A stretch of DNA of 64,000 bases from Sphaerisporangium corydalis (lineage in GTDB: Bacteria > Actinomycetota > Actinomycetes > Streptosporangiales > Streptosporangiaceae): the NCBI RefSeq assembly GCF_025506355.1, contig NZ_JANZYP010000036.1, positions 27,683-91,682 on the forward strand, read 5' to 3'. A model generated the notes under the pieces. That model saw only the letters and a list, made by a program, of their open reading frames with translations, ran no database searches and was not told the DNA's origin. Shown here one piece after another: positions 26,486-34,167 of this stretch. Each line of letters starts with the position of its first letter. Position 1 is the stretch's first letter. The translations under genes and the position numbers were made by a program.

Positions 26486-26984
26486 GCGGCCATCGTCGCA
26501 CCCCCCTCGGCCCCCCGGACAGCGCTACCCCGGTCAGACCACCTTCCCGATCCCCACCACGACCCCCGACCTCCCAAAAACGGCCACCACCGGACGCCGC
26601 TCCTCGATTTCTGGTCGCCTTCCTTGACGGCGCGGGGGACGCGGCCGAGTTTTCGCGCGTACATGCGGGGGGGGGAGTCGGTGTTGTCTCCACGTATGGG
26701 GCGGGTCGGCCCGGAGGCGGTCGCGCTCCGGACGGCGGTCACAGAGTCCGGCGGCCGTCCTGGACGGCGGTCCGGCTTGGCGGTGACTGGAGGCGGTCGC
26801 GGTCCGGATGGCGGTCCTCGGAGTCCGGCCGCCGTCCTTGGCAGCGGTCCGGAACATCGGTCGACGGGAGGTGGTCGGGCTCCGGATGGCGACCTGTGGG
26901 CGCCCTGGTGGCGACCGGGTCGCGGAGTTGGCTGGTGGACGGGCCGGACCGCCACACGGCCCCACCCGGACACAGGGAGCAGCC
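26486..26984. other. Divergent intergenic region with tandem repeats
   Basis: The 499 bases separate the macro-domain gene (minus) from the TauD-like gene (plus) and should carry both promoters. No credible gene is seen. A 76-78 base tandem repeat occupies 26713-26900. A strip at about 26676-26705 resembles the 27-base repeat found downstream at 27744. Confidence 0.6.
26713..26900 (+). repeat. About 77-base tandem repeat, 2.4 units
   Basis: Units start GGAGGCGGTCG at 26713 and 26789, and GGAGGTGGTCG at 26867 (partial). The first two share GGCGGTC, GAGTCCGG, GCCGTCCT and GCGGTCCGG blocks. It lies upstream of the TauD-like ATG at 26985. Confidence 0.75.
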
Positions 26985-27698
26985 ATGCCGCGAGCCGATG
27001 TCGAAAGGGCCAAGGACGAACTGGGCCGGCAGGGATGGACGGTACTGAGAAAGGCCGCGTTCCTCGCACACGGGCGCCCCGACCCGGCAGCGGTCCTACG
27101 GACCGTCGCATGCTTCGGCAGGCCGTCCGACCGTGACGGCGGCTGCCAGATCTGGCCGGTCGCCCCGCGCACCACCCGTGCCGAGGCGACCTTCTCGGTG
27201 CGGACCGGCGACGCGGGCTTCCACACCGACGCCCAGTACCACCGCCGCCCCGAGGACGTGGTCTGCCTGTTCGTCGTGCGGCCGGCCGCCGAGGGGGGCG
27301 ACACCCTGCTGCTCACCGCCAGGGACGCAGTCGCCGCGCTCGCCCGCGAGCCGATGGCCCGGCCCGTGCTGGACAGCCTCTCCCGGCCGATCTGGTCGTG
27401 GACCCCGCCCGAGGTGTTCTCCGGCCCCGGCGAGGCCGCCCGGCAGGCGCCGGTTCCCGTCCTGCCCGGGGACGGCACGATGCGCTGGCGCCGGGACAAC
27501 CTCGCACGCCTGTGCCCGCCCCAGGCGCGCGCCGCCGCCGTCCTGGAATCCAGCCTGCGGCGCGCCCCCGCGGTCCGGATCCGGCAGCGGCCCGGCGACG
27601 TCATCGTCATCGACAACCACCGCACCCTGCACGCCCGCTCCACCTTCACCGACCTGCGACGCCACCTCCTCCGCGTCCGCCTATGGACGGACTCATGA
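26985..27698 (+). CDS. TauD-like Fe(II)/2-oxoglutarate dioxygenase (237 residues)
   Basis: ATG 26985 was chosen over the longer frame from 26808 because AGGGAG lies 6 bases upstream and the codons before it are repeat sequence. The metal triad is HTD in GFHTDAQYH with the distal His in LHARSTF; the 2-oxoglutarate Arg is in RHLLRVRLW. PEDVVCLFVVRPAAEGGDTLL and RPGDVIVIDNHRTLHA are TauD/clavaminate-synthase-like blocks. It is shorter than the TauD at 22066 and diverged from it, so it is probably a biosynthetic oxygenase. Its stop overlaps the ATG of the 78-residue repeat peptide. Confidence 0.8.
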   Translation: MPRADVERAKDELGRQGWTVLRKAAFLAHGRPDPAAVLRTVACFGRPSDRDGGCQIWPVAPRTTRAEATFSVRTGDAGFHTDAQYHRRPEDVVCLFVVRPAAEGGDTLLLTARDAVAALAREPMARPVLDSLSRPIWSWTPPEVFSGPGEAARQAPVPVLPGDGTMRWRRDNLARLCPPQARAAAVLESSLRRAPAVRIRQRPGDVIVIDNHRTLHARSTFTDLRRHLLRVRLWTDS

Positions 27699-27931
27699 GC
27701 CTCCGCGTACGCGGGCGGGGGACGCTGCCGATCCTTCGCGCGTGCGTGTGGAGGGAGCCGGTGTGCCACCGCGTGTGGAGGGAGCCGGTGTGTCTCCGCG
27801 TGTGGGGGGAGTGGGTGTGTCTCCGCGTGTGGGGGGAGCGGGTGTGCCACCGCATGTGGGGGACGCCGGTGTGTCTCCACGTGTGCGGGACGCCGGTGGT
27901 GCTCCGCGTGGGCGTGCGGAGGGAGTCGTGA
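27695..27931 (+). CDS. 78-residue repeat peptide with W and C in each 9-residue unit
   Basis: I do not recognise this protein. ATG 27695 overlaps the TauD-like stop (ATGA) and its stop overlaps the next gene's GTG (GTGA at 27928-27931), so it fits exactly between two genes. After a 16-residue leader (MSLRVRGRGTLPILRA) come about six 9-residue units of the form VWREPVCHR, VWGERVCHR, MWGTPVCLH, each with Trp (or Cys) and usually Cys. Almost every codon of the repeat ends in G or C in this frame (51 of 54 by my count); the other two forward frames are clearly poorer. The antisense frame sharing the third position is equally GC-rich there, so coding is likely but not proven. Confidence 0.5.
   Translation: MSLRVRGRGTLPILRACVWREPVCHRVWREPVCLRVWGEWVCLRVWGERVCHRMWGTPVCLHVCGTPVVLRVGVRRES
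27744..27905 (+). repeat. 27-base tandem repeat, six units plus a partial
   Basis: Units begin GCGTGTGG at 27744, 27771, 27798, 27825, then GCATGTGG at 27852 and ACGTGTGC at 27879. The period is exactly 27 bases throughout, so all frames stay in phase, which suggests selection against frame loss. It makes up most of the 78-residue peptide gene. Confidence 0.95.
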
Positions 27932-29367
27932 GCCGGCGGTGGGCGGTGGACGCGGCCGAGGCGGCCTCGGTGGTCCCCGCGACGGGGGACGAGGCCGCTT
28001 GGTGGCGGGTTCGCGGGTGGGCCGAGGTCGCACTCGGCTGCGTCCACCTCGGCTCGGCCGAGGCGTTCGATGGCCTGGACGAGGTCGTACTGGCGGCGAG
28101 GGTGCGCTACGCCGGCCCCCACGCCGCCCGCCTCCGTGCCCTGCGTGCACTGTGCGGCCCCGTGCCACCCGACTACCCGCACACCGGTCCCGTGCTGCCC
28201 GGCTACCCGCATGCTAGCTCGGTACCGCCCGGCTACCCGCACACCGCCTCGATGCCGCCCGGCTACCCGCATGCCGGTCCCGTGCCGTCCGGCTACCCGG
28301 ACGCTGGGCCCGCCGGCCGGGTGCCGGTGCCGTCTCCGGTGACATGGGACCTGTGCCGGGCGCTCGGCGCGTTCTGCGACGCGGTGGCCGAGGCGTGCCC
28401 CGGCGAGCCCTCCCGCGAGGGCTCGCCCGCCCCGGCGGAGGAGGACCTCCACTGGGGCGAACGCCACCGCCCCTCACCCCGGGGGTCCTACACGGTCGCC
28501 CGTCTGGACCGCTGCACGGGCCTGGCAGGACGAACCTGGATGCGTCTCCCACCCCTCCCACCCGCTCACCCACCTGCGGTCCGGCCTCGCCCACCCGCTA
28601 ACGCGCCCACGGTTTTGCCCTGCGCATCCGTTCACCCGCCCGCTCACCCGCTCGCGGTCCCGTCCCGCCCACCCGCTCACCCACTCGCGGTGCCGTCGAT
28701 TCCGGTCGTGGACTCCGAGAGCCCGCATGTACACACGCTCGTGAGCCGAACCGTGGACCCGCCGGCGGGCGTGCATTCGGTGCCGCTGAGGGGGTTGTCG
28801 GCGGACGTGCTGCTGGAGGTGCCGCGTGTGGCGGCGCCGTCGCAGGAGCGTGTGTGGCGGGGGATCCACGAGGGCGCCCACCTCGACCACCTGGCGGTCA
28901 CGACGGCGCCCATCGAGTTCGGCGAGGGGCTGCTGGCGGCCGAGTCGTACGCGATGGCGGTGGAGATCCTCGCGACGGTGACGTGCTTGCTGGAGGGAGA
29001 CCTGGCCGAGGCGCGGTGGCTGCGCGCGGGGCTGGTCGAGCGCATCGGGCGCATCCCGGGGTACGCCGGGTGGCTGCGCGGCGCGGGGGAGGTCCCGGCG
29101 GCGCTCCGGGAGGCCGGGACGTGGCGGCGGACCGACTTCGCCGCCCTGCCGCGCCTCGCCGAGACCTACGTGCGGGGTCCGCTGGCCCTGCTGGCGGGGT
29201 ACGACCCCGGGCCGCTGGTCCCCGCGTCCCTGACCGGGCCGCTCCTGGCCCGGTGGTCCGACGCCTGCGCCGCCTTCCCGCCCGCCCAGCGCCTGACCGC
29301 CGAGGCCGCCTCCCGGCAACCGGCGCACGACGGAGGGCTGGCCTACGCGGGGGAGGGCCACGGATAG
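27928..29367 (+). CDS. HExxH putative zinc enzyme with Pro-rich repeat inserts
   Basis: GTG 27928 with GGAGGGAG just upstream; the stop of the repeat peptide overlaps it. About 479 residues. The first 80 are helical. Residues about 82-131 are five 10-residue units (GYPHTxxVPP type). Residues about 215-260 are a second Pro/His/Ala low-complexity stretch. The conserved part is C-terminal: WRGIHEGAHLDHL gives HExxH at 314-318, and FGEGLLAAESYAM supplies Glu333 and Glu339 as candidate third ligand, as in DUF885-like gluzincins. No signal peptide is visible. It could process or modify the repeat peptide, or be an unrelated peptidase; HExxH proteins acting on RiPP precursors are known. Confidence 0.6.
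   Translation: MSRRWAVDAAEAASVVPATGDEAAWWRVRGWAEVALGCVHLGSAEAFDGLDEVVLAARVRYAGPHAARLRALRALCGPVPPDYPHTGPVLPGYPHASSVPPGYPHTASMPPGYPHAGPVPSGYPDAGPAGRVPVPSPVTWDLCRALGAFCDAVAEACPGEPSREGSPAPAEEDLHWGERHRPSPRGSYTVARLDRCTGLAGRTWMRLPPLPPAHPPAVRPRPPANAPTVLPCASVHPPAHPLAVPSRPPAHPLAVPSIPVVDSESPHVHTLVSRTVDPPAGVHSVPLRGLSADVLLEVPRVAAPSQERVWRGIHEGAHLDHLAVTTAPIEFGEGLLAAESYAMAVEILATVTCLLEGDLAEARWLRAGLVERIGRIPGYAGWLRGAGEVPAALREAGTWRRTDFAALPRLAETYVRGPLALLAGYDPGPLVPASLTGPLLARWSDACAAFPPAQRLTAEAASRQPAHDGGLAYAGEGHG
28171..28320 (+). repeat. 30-base tandem repeat, five units, in frame
   Basis: Units start at 28171, 28201, 28231, 28261 and 28291 with G(A/G)CTACCCG. They encode a 10-residue GYPH-containing motif in the HExxH protein. 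A further two-unit 30-base repeat (CCCGCTCACCC) lies at about 28639-28698. Confidence 0.93.
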
Positions 29368-29446
29368 TCGAGCCCCTTCCGCACCCCTCCACTGACGGCC
29401 CGCGCACGAGGGAGGGCCGGCTGATCAGCCTGGGCGGGCCCAAGGA

Positions 29447-29651
29447 GACGAACCCCGACGGTGTGCGCTCTTCTGAGCAGTGAGGAACCCCTGGGGGTGT
29501 GCGCCCTTCTGAGCAGTGACGAACCCGGGGGTGTTCGCTCTTCTGGGCGAGGAACCCCTCGGTGGTCGCTCTTCTGAGTAGTGACGAACCCGGGGGGTCT
29601 TCACTTTTCTGGGCGGTGACGAACCCCGGTGGTGTCATATCTTCTGGTTGG
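29447..29651 (+). repeat. Intergenic 31-36 base tandem repeat, six units
   Basis: Units start GACGAACCC or GAGGAACCC at 29447, 29482, 29518, 29549, 29583 and 29618, and end in CTTCTGAGCAGT or a variant. Unit length varies between 31 and 36. The sixth unit runs into the 3' end of the convergent YCII gene, where it encodes its last residues. Between the HExxH stop and this gene I see nothing else. Confidence 0.9.
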
Positions 29652-30030
29652 GGAGGTTCATGATCGGGCGGACTTCCACTGTGGCGAAGTGTGCGTCGGG
29701 GATGCGGGACGCGATTTCGTTCGCTCGTTCGGGGGTTTCGCAGTCGACCACGAGGTAGCCCGCCATCTGCTCCTTGGACTCGACGAAGGGGCCGTCGGTG
29801 GTGGCCGGGACGCCGTCGTGTACTTGCACGCTCCGGGTGTTCACCGGGTCGGCCAGTGCCTCGACGGTGATCAGCTCACCGGATTCGGTGATCTCCCGGT
29901 GCAGCGCCTCGGAGCGCCTGGCCAGTTCGGCGCGCTCCTCCTCCGGCATCGCCAGGAACCGCGGATCGCGCAGGAACAGCGGATGCTCCCAGCTCACCGG
30001 GTTGCTGTAGATCAAGAGCAGATACTTCAT
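29635..30030 (-). CDS. YCII-related (DGPF-domain) protein
   Basis: ATG 30030 follows a GGAAGGGGGG ribosome site; the frame opens further upstream but without one. The 131 residues contain MKYLLLIYSN, then VHDGVPATTDGPFVESKEQMAGYLVVDCETPERANEIASRIP, the DGPF/YCII fold. These proteins are often encoded beside ECF sigma factors, but none is present here. The C-terminal residues overlap the intergenic tandem repeat. Catalytic activity is unknown. Confidence 0.87.
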   Translation of the reverse strand: MKYLLLIYSNPVSWEHPLFLRDPRFLAMPEEERAELARRSEALHREITESGELITVEALADPVNTRSVQVHDGVPATTDGPFVESKEQMAGYLVVDCETPERANEIASRIPDAHFATVEVRPIMNLPNQKI

Positions 30031-30134
30031 CTCGACCCCCCTTCCGAGCACCATACCCAGGCCGCCGCGAACCGCCCGACCGGCAGCGCACGTCTCCCAC
30101 CAGCCCGTCGGGTGGGCGAGGCGATGGGTGCTGG

Positions 30135-30521
30135 TCAGGCGGTCGGGCCGGCGACGCCGATCGTGTTGCCCTCGGGGTCGGTGAAGTGCCCGACCGTGAA
30201 GGCACCGGACCGCGGTTCTGGGCCCATCAGGCGCTTTCCTCCGAGGTCCTCGGCCTGGCGGAGGGCGTCCCCGACGTCGGGGACGCCCACGTAGAACAGG
30301 ACCTGGGGCTCGTGGTCGCGGCCGCCGCCGACACCGCCGTTGATGCCGCCCCCGTCGCCGGTCGTGCTCCCGTCCACGAATCCGTACGAACCCGGTTCCG
30401 AGACCTTCTCGCTGACCGTGTCGCCCACCCGGAACTCCCAGCCGAACAGCTCCCCGTAGTAGCCGCGGAGCCTCGCGGGATCCGTCCCGATGATCTCAAA
30501 ATGCACAACCGCTCGACCCAT
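30135..30521 (-). CDS. VOC-family (glyoxalase-like) protein
   Basis: ATG 30521 starts a 128-residue single VOC module: VVHFEIIGTDPARLRGYYGELFGWEF, PQVLFYVGVPDVGDALRQAEDLGG, and HFTDPEGNTIGVAG. The middle contains a Gly-rich stretch (GDGGGINGGVGGG). The family covers metal-dependent isomerases, dioxygenases and resistance proteins, so no substrate is proposed. It lies 104 bases upstream of the YCII gene on the same strand and may be co-transcribed. Confidence 0.85.
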   Translation of the reverse strand: MGRAVVHFEIIGTDPARLRGYYGELFGWEFRVGDTVSEKVSEPGSYGFVDGSTTGDGGGINGGVGGGRDHEPQVLFYVGVPDVGDALRQAEDLGGKRLMGPEPRSGAFTVGHFTDPEGNTIGVAGPTA

Positions 30522-30675
30522 GACCTGTCCTGCCTCTCTGTCACCGGCGCCTCGGCGGCGCCCGCGGGGACCTCTGGCCGGCCCCTCACAGCACAAGTCG
30601 GAACCAGAATCCCGATCTCGACACCGGCCGCCGGATTCATCCGAGACCAGGCGACAGGGCGTAGGACGGACCGGT

Positions 30676-33072
30676 CTAGTAGTGCTCCCATTCGGAGACG
30701 TGCGGGTCGGGCGGGCGGGGGAGGCCGATCTGGTCGGCCAGCGCCCGCGCGCGGGCGTGCAGGGGGTGACCGTCGCCGAGCGCCGGGCGGCCGTGGGCCA
30801 GCGAGGTGCGGCACAGCAGCGGCGCCAGGAGCTCGCCCGCGGGCCCGGGGTCGCGGGAACCGGCACGCGCCGCCTCGTCGTAGGCGTACTGGAGCAGCAC
30901 CAGATGGGTAGGGTCGAGCCCGTGCGCGGCCCGCACGCCGGGCGCGGGCACGCCCAGCAGCTCGGCGGCGCGGGCCTCCAGCATCAGCGTGCGGGCCTGG
31001 CCCGGCGGGTCGTCGGCCGAGGCGTGCTCGGCCCCCCGCACCTCCCTGAGCAGGCGCATCGCCGAAGCCCCGTCGCCGGTCGCCAGCAGCAGCTCGCTCA
31101 CGTCCCGCCGCAACGCCAGCGCCAGCGGGTCGGCAGGGGAGGCGGGGCCGGGGATGAGGTCGCACAGGGCACGAAGGGCCGTCATCGCCTCCTCGGGCCC
31201 GTCCAGGGCCGCGCGGGCCAGGGCCAGGGCGCGGCGCGCCGCGAGCGAGAGGCGGAACGACACCGCGCCGGCGAACCACTCGCCGGTGACCACCGCGCCC
31301 TCCAGCGTGTCCACTGCCGCGCCGGGGTCGCCGAGGGCGAGGTGGACCCGTGCCAGCAACACCTTGTCGTACTGCGGCCAGTAGCCGGTGGCGACGAGCC
31401 TGCCCCGGCGGTACTGGCGGGCGTCCTCGACGTGGTGGCGCGCCTCGGCGGGGTGGCCCGCCGCGAGGAGCGCCTCGGCGAGCGACACCCGGGCGCCGGC
31501 CGTGCTGACGTTGTCGACCCCGCCGAGGCGGTCGCGCCGGTCGGCGACGATCTCCTCCGCCGCGACCACCGCCTCCACGACCCGCCCGGCCCGGCTCAGC
31601 GCCCGGACGCGCACCTCCGCGCTCAGCGTCACCCGGCGCCAGTGCGCGTCCCCCTCCCGCGGCGCCGGAACCGACGCCGGAATCGACGCCGGAATCGACG
31701 CCGGGACCGGGGCCGATGCCGATGCCGCGGCGGCGGCCCTGCGGTCGGTGTAGGTCTCGTCGATGACGCTCAGGGCCTGACGCGGGCGGCCCTCGGCGAT
31801 GAGGACGTCCGCGATGTTGTGCCGGGCCCGCAGCTCGTACGACCGGGCCTCCTTCTTGTCGAATGCGGCCAGCCCGCCTTCGGTGACCGACGCGGCCAGC
31901 TCGTAGGCGGCGCGGGCGCCGCGCAGGTCCCCGAAGCGGAGCAGGGCGATGCCGTGCCGGGTGGCCGCGTCGCACAGCGCGCGCAGGTCGGTGTGCTCGC
32001 CGGGCCGTGTCCCGCCCGGCCGTCCGGCGGCGGTGTCCCAGCCGGTCAGCTCGCACAGCGCCCCGACCGCCCTGGCCCCCTCACGGCCGGCCCGCGCGTG
32101 GAGCGTTCCCGCCTCCAGGAGCGAGCGCAGCACCGCCACCTGCGCGGAGGCCTCCGCGCGCGGGTCGGTGCCGCGCCGCCGGACCGCCGCGAGGCTGAGC
32201 TCGGCGCTGTGCAGGTCGCCGATCCAGCCGCCGGCCAGCAACTTCAGCCCGCGCTCGAACCAGTACGCGGTCAGCGCCGCGGCCTGCCGCCCGACCGGGC
32301 AGTACGGGTCGCCGAGGAAGGCGCGGAAGGTCAGGTCAGACAGCAGCGCCGCGTTGTCGGCGGCCCAGCCGGCCGGCGGCTCGGTCACGGCCCGCGCCGC
32401 CGCCGAAAGGACCGGTTCGAGCGCGCCGGCGAACACCGTGAGGCGTCCCGCCCAGGCGGCGGACGCGACCCGGCCGAGCGGGGTGGCGGGCCAGACCGGA
32501 GGGCGCGGCGCCGCGCCCGTGGTGCGCGCCTTCTTCTCGGAGGTGGAGATGTCGCCGATGCCCCGTCCCACCTGGGCCATGAGGAAGCCCTCGGCCCGCT
32601 GGAACCGGCAGATCTCCGTGAGCGCGCCGGTGACCAGCGCCCGCGCCTCCTCGACGGACCCGGCCGACGGCCCGATCATGAACGGCCACCCCGTGGGCGA
32701 CGTGACCATGGGCGACGCGTCCGTGGACGATGTGACCGTGGGCGACGTAATCGTGGGCGACGCGTCCGCGGACGGCCCGCGCGTGGACGGTGTAGGCGCG
32801 GGAGACGTGCCCGTGGGATGACCGGCCGCTTCCAGGTGGAGTTCGAAGGCGTGCAGGGCGGCGAGCGCGACCAGGACGCGGCGGCTCTTGACCTCGTTGT
32901 AGAGCCAGACGGCGCTGCGGCCGCCCGCCGGGGCGCCGTCGTCGCGCCGCACGTCGGTGAGCCGCACCTCGGCGGCCACCTGCTCGGTGCGGGCCTGGTG
33001 GTAGGGGACGTGGCTGAGCACGGCCGCGCCCGCGGCCCCGATCGCGCGTAACCGTTTCTCCCGGGCGAGCAT
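30676..33072 (-). CDS. TetR-like HTH fused to long TPR region, paralogue 2
   Basis: ATG 33072 with GAGGAGG 9 bases upstream. The 798 residues align end to end with the protein at 22975-25128: RLRAIGAAGAAVL, RTEQVAAEVRL, GRSAVWLYNEVKSRRVLVAL at the N-terminus, ARHNIADVLIAEGRPRQALS in the middle and HGRPALGDGHPLHARARALAD near the end. The head resembles a TetR HTH and the rest is TPR-type. Relative to its paralogue it carries an extra Thr/Ser/Pro-rich segment at about residues 87-130, encoded by four 30-base repeats, and an Ala/Pro/Ile segment from 12-base repeats near 31665-31715. Its function is not known; duplication within 8 kb suggests a paired or diversifying regulator. Confidence 0.65.
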   Translation of the reverse strand: MLAREKRLRAIGAAGAAVLSHVPYHQARTEQVAAEVRLTDVRRDDGAPAGGRSAVWLYNEVKSRRVLVALAALHAFELHLEAAGHPTGTSPAPTPSTRGPSADASPTITSPTVTSSTDASPMVTSPTGWPFMIGPSAGSVEEARALVTGALTEICRFQRAEGFLMAQVGRGIGDISTSEKKARTTGAAPRPPVWPATPLGRVASAAWAGRLTVFAGALEPVLSAAARAVTEPPAGWAADNAALLSDLTFRAFLGDPYCPVGRQAAALTAYWFERGLKLLAGGWIGDLHSAELSLAAVRRRGTDPRAEASAQVAVLRSLLEAGTLHARAGREGARAVGALCELTGWDTAAGRPGGTRPGEHTDLRALCDAATRHGIALLRFGDLRGARAAYELAASVTEGGLAAFDKKEARSYELRARHNIADVLIAEGRPRQALSVIDETYTDRRAAAAASASAPVPASIPASIPASVPAPREGDAHWRRVTLSAEVRVRALSRAGRVVEAVVAAEEIVADRRDRLGGVDNVSTAGARVSLAEALLAAGHPAEARHHVEDARQYRRGRLVATGYWPQYDKVLLARVHLALGDPGAAVDTLEGAVVTGEWFAGAVSFRLSLAARRALALARAALDGPEEAMTALRALCDLIPGPASPADPLALALRRDVSELLLATGDGASAMRLLREVRGAEHASADDPPGQARTLMLEARAAELLGVPAPGVRAAHGLDPTHLVLLQYAYDEAARAGSRDPGPAGELLAPLLCRTSLAHGRPALGDGHPLHARARALADQIGLPRPPDPHVSEWEHY
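32691..32810 (-). repeat. 30-base tandem repeat, four units, in frame
   Basis: Units at 32691, 32721, 32751 and 32781 share CCGTGGGCGACGTGACC-type sequence. They encode a Thr/Ser/Pro-rich linker (TSPTVTSSTDASP type) in paralogue 2 that paralogue 1 lacks. A 12-base repeat (CCGGAATCGACG, about four units) lies at about 31665-31715 in the same gene. Confidence 0.85.
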
Positions 33073-33426
33073 CGGTCCCGACCTCCTCGATCAAGATCGA
33101 ACTCTTGTCCCTCCACGCTAGTGAGGGGGTGAAGGACAGGCAAGACCCGGTAGTGGAGCGAACACTGTTAAACGACGGCTCCAAATCGAGTGCTGGCTAC
33201 AGTACCGCCTTTCGGTGCCGGTCCGAGGCGAGATCAGCCGTCCGGACCGGGCCATCGGCGGCCGCCTTCCGCCCGAAGATTACGGTCCGCCCGCGCGTGG
33301 TCCCCATTTGAAATGGGTCGCCCGCCTTAATCTGAATATCCAATCCATTTATGAAATGATGTAGCTCACTACGAAATATCCTGCGGTCGTGATCTCCGAG
33401 GTCAGGGCCGCAGGGGCTGAGGCGTG
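33073..33426. promoter_or_regulatory. Divergent promoter region with inverted repeat CCTGCGG/CCGCAGG
   Basis: The 354 bases between the HTH-TPR gene (minus) and the RES gene (plus) include an AT-rich stretch at about 33320-33380, likely holding promoters. CCTGCGG (33380-33386) and CCGCAGG (33408-33414) form an inverted repeat shortly before the RES start and could be an operator. I see no antitoxin gene here. Confidence 0.4.
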
Positions 33427-34167
33427 ATGCCGGGCACCGTGCCGCCGCCCCGCTACGCGGGCCAGCCGAACCGGACCGTCCTGCCGCCCGGCACCCGGCT
33501 GTGGCGGGTCCACTACCGTTCGGTGGCGCCCGACGCCTTCACCCGGCCCCGCGCCGAGGCGTTCTTCGGCGGCGGGCGTTTCGACGGCACGGCGGCGGGC
33601 GACCCGTACGACTTCTACTACGCCGGCCTCGACGCCTCCACGGCCCTGGCCGAGGTGTTCCTGCGCGACCTGACCTTCGGGGCCGACGGCATGCGGGTCC
33701 TGCCGCACGCGACCGTGGCGCACCGCCGGGCCAGCCTGCTCCGCACCGTGGCGCCGCTGCGCCTGATCAGCCTGGTCACCGGCCCCGACCTGGCCGCCGT
33801 CGCCCAGGACGACTGGCTCGTGCACGCCGACGCGCACGAGTACCCGAAGACCCGCCGCTGGGCCCAGTGGATGCGCGGGCAGGCCCCCTGGGCGCAGGGG
33901 CTCGTGTGGTCCTCCAAGCGCGACGCGGGCAAGAAGGCGCTGGTGCTGTTCGGCGACCGCCTGGCGGGCGGCGCGCTGAGCGCATCGCCCGCCGCGTTCG
34001 TCGACCTCGACGCCCCGGCCGGCACGGCCTGGGTCAACGCGACCCTGGCCCCCTACCGGACCGTCGTCGCCTCCCCGCGCGTCGCGCGCCGCCCGGTGGC
34101 CCGTACCCGCGCGGGCGCCCGCCGCCGGCGCGGGACCGCGTGCCGGGTCATCCGCGACCAGGCGTGA
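33427..34167 (+). CDS. RES-domain protein (NAD-degrading toxin family), no Xre partner seen
   Basis: ATG 33427 (or GTG 33424) follows GCTGAGG. The 246 residues contain the RES signature: LWRVHY, a GGGRFDG turn containing the Arg-Phe pair, YYAGLDASTALAEVF and WSSKRDAGKKALVLFGDRL. RES proteins of Xre-RES systems cleave NAD+ by phosphorolysis and are held by an Xre antitoxin encoded next door. No such gene is adjacent, so this may be an orphan or a distinct RES subtype. The C-terminus is a basic Arg/Ala tail. The stop overlaps the 3' end of egtD by 20 bases in convergent orientation. Confidence 0.8.
   Translation: MPGTVPPPRYAGQPNRTVLPPGTRLWRVHYRSVAPDAFTRPRAEAFFGGGRFDGTAAGDPYDFYYAGLDASTALAEVFLRDLTFGADGMRVLPHATVAHRRASLLRTVAPLRLISLVTGPDLAAVAQDDWLVHADAHEYPKTRRWAQWMRGQAPWAQGLVWSSKRDAGKKALVLFGDRLAGGALSASPAAFVDLDAPAGTAWVNATLAPYRTVVASPRVARRPVARTRAGARRRRGTACRVIRDQA

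Noticed and set aside
27646..28467. Minus-strand ORF across both tandem repeats with RHTGSLHT-type repeats
   Set aside because: It shares third codon positions with the forward genes, runs antisense to the conserved HExxH gene start and has no matching neighbours; treated as shadow, though it weakens the GC3 argument for the 78-residue peptide.
29447..29651. Possible CRISPR array
   Set aside because: Repeats are contiguous without spacers and vary in length and sequence; no cas genes.
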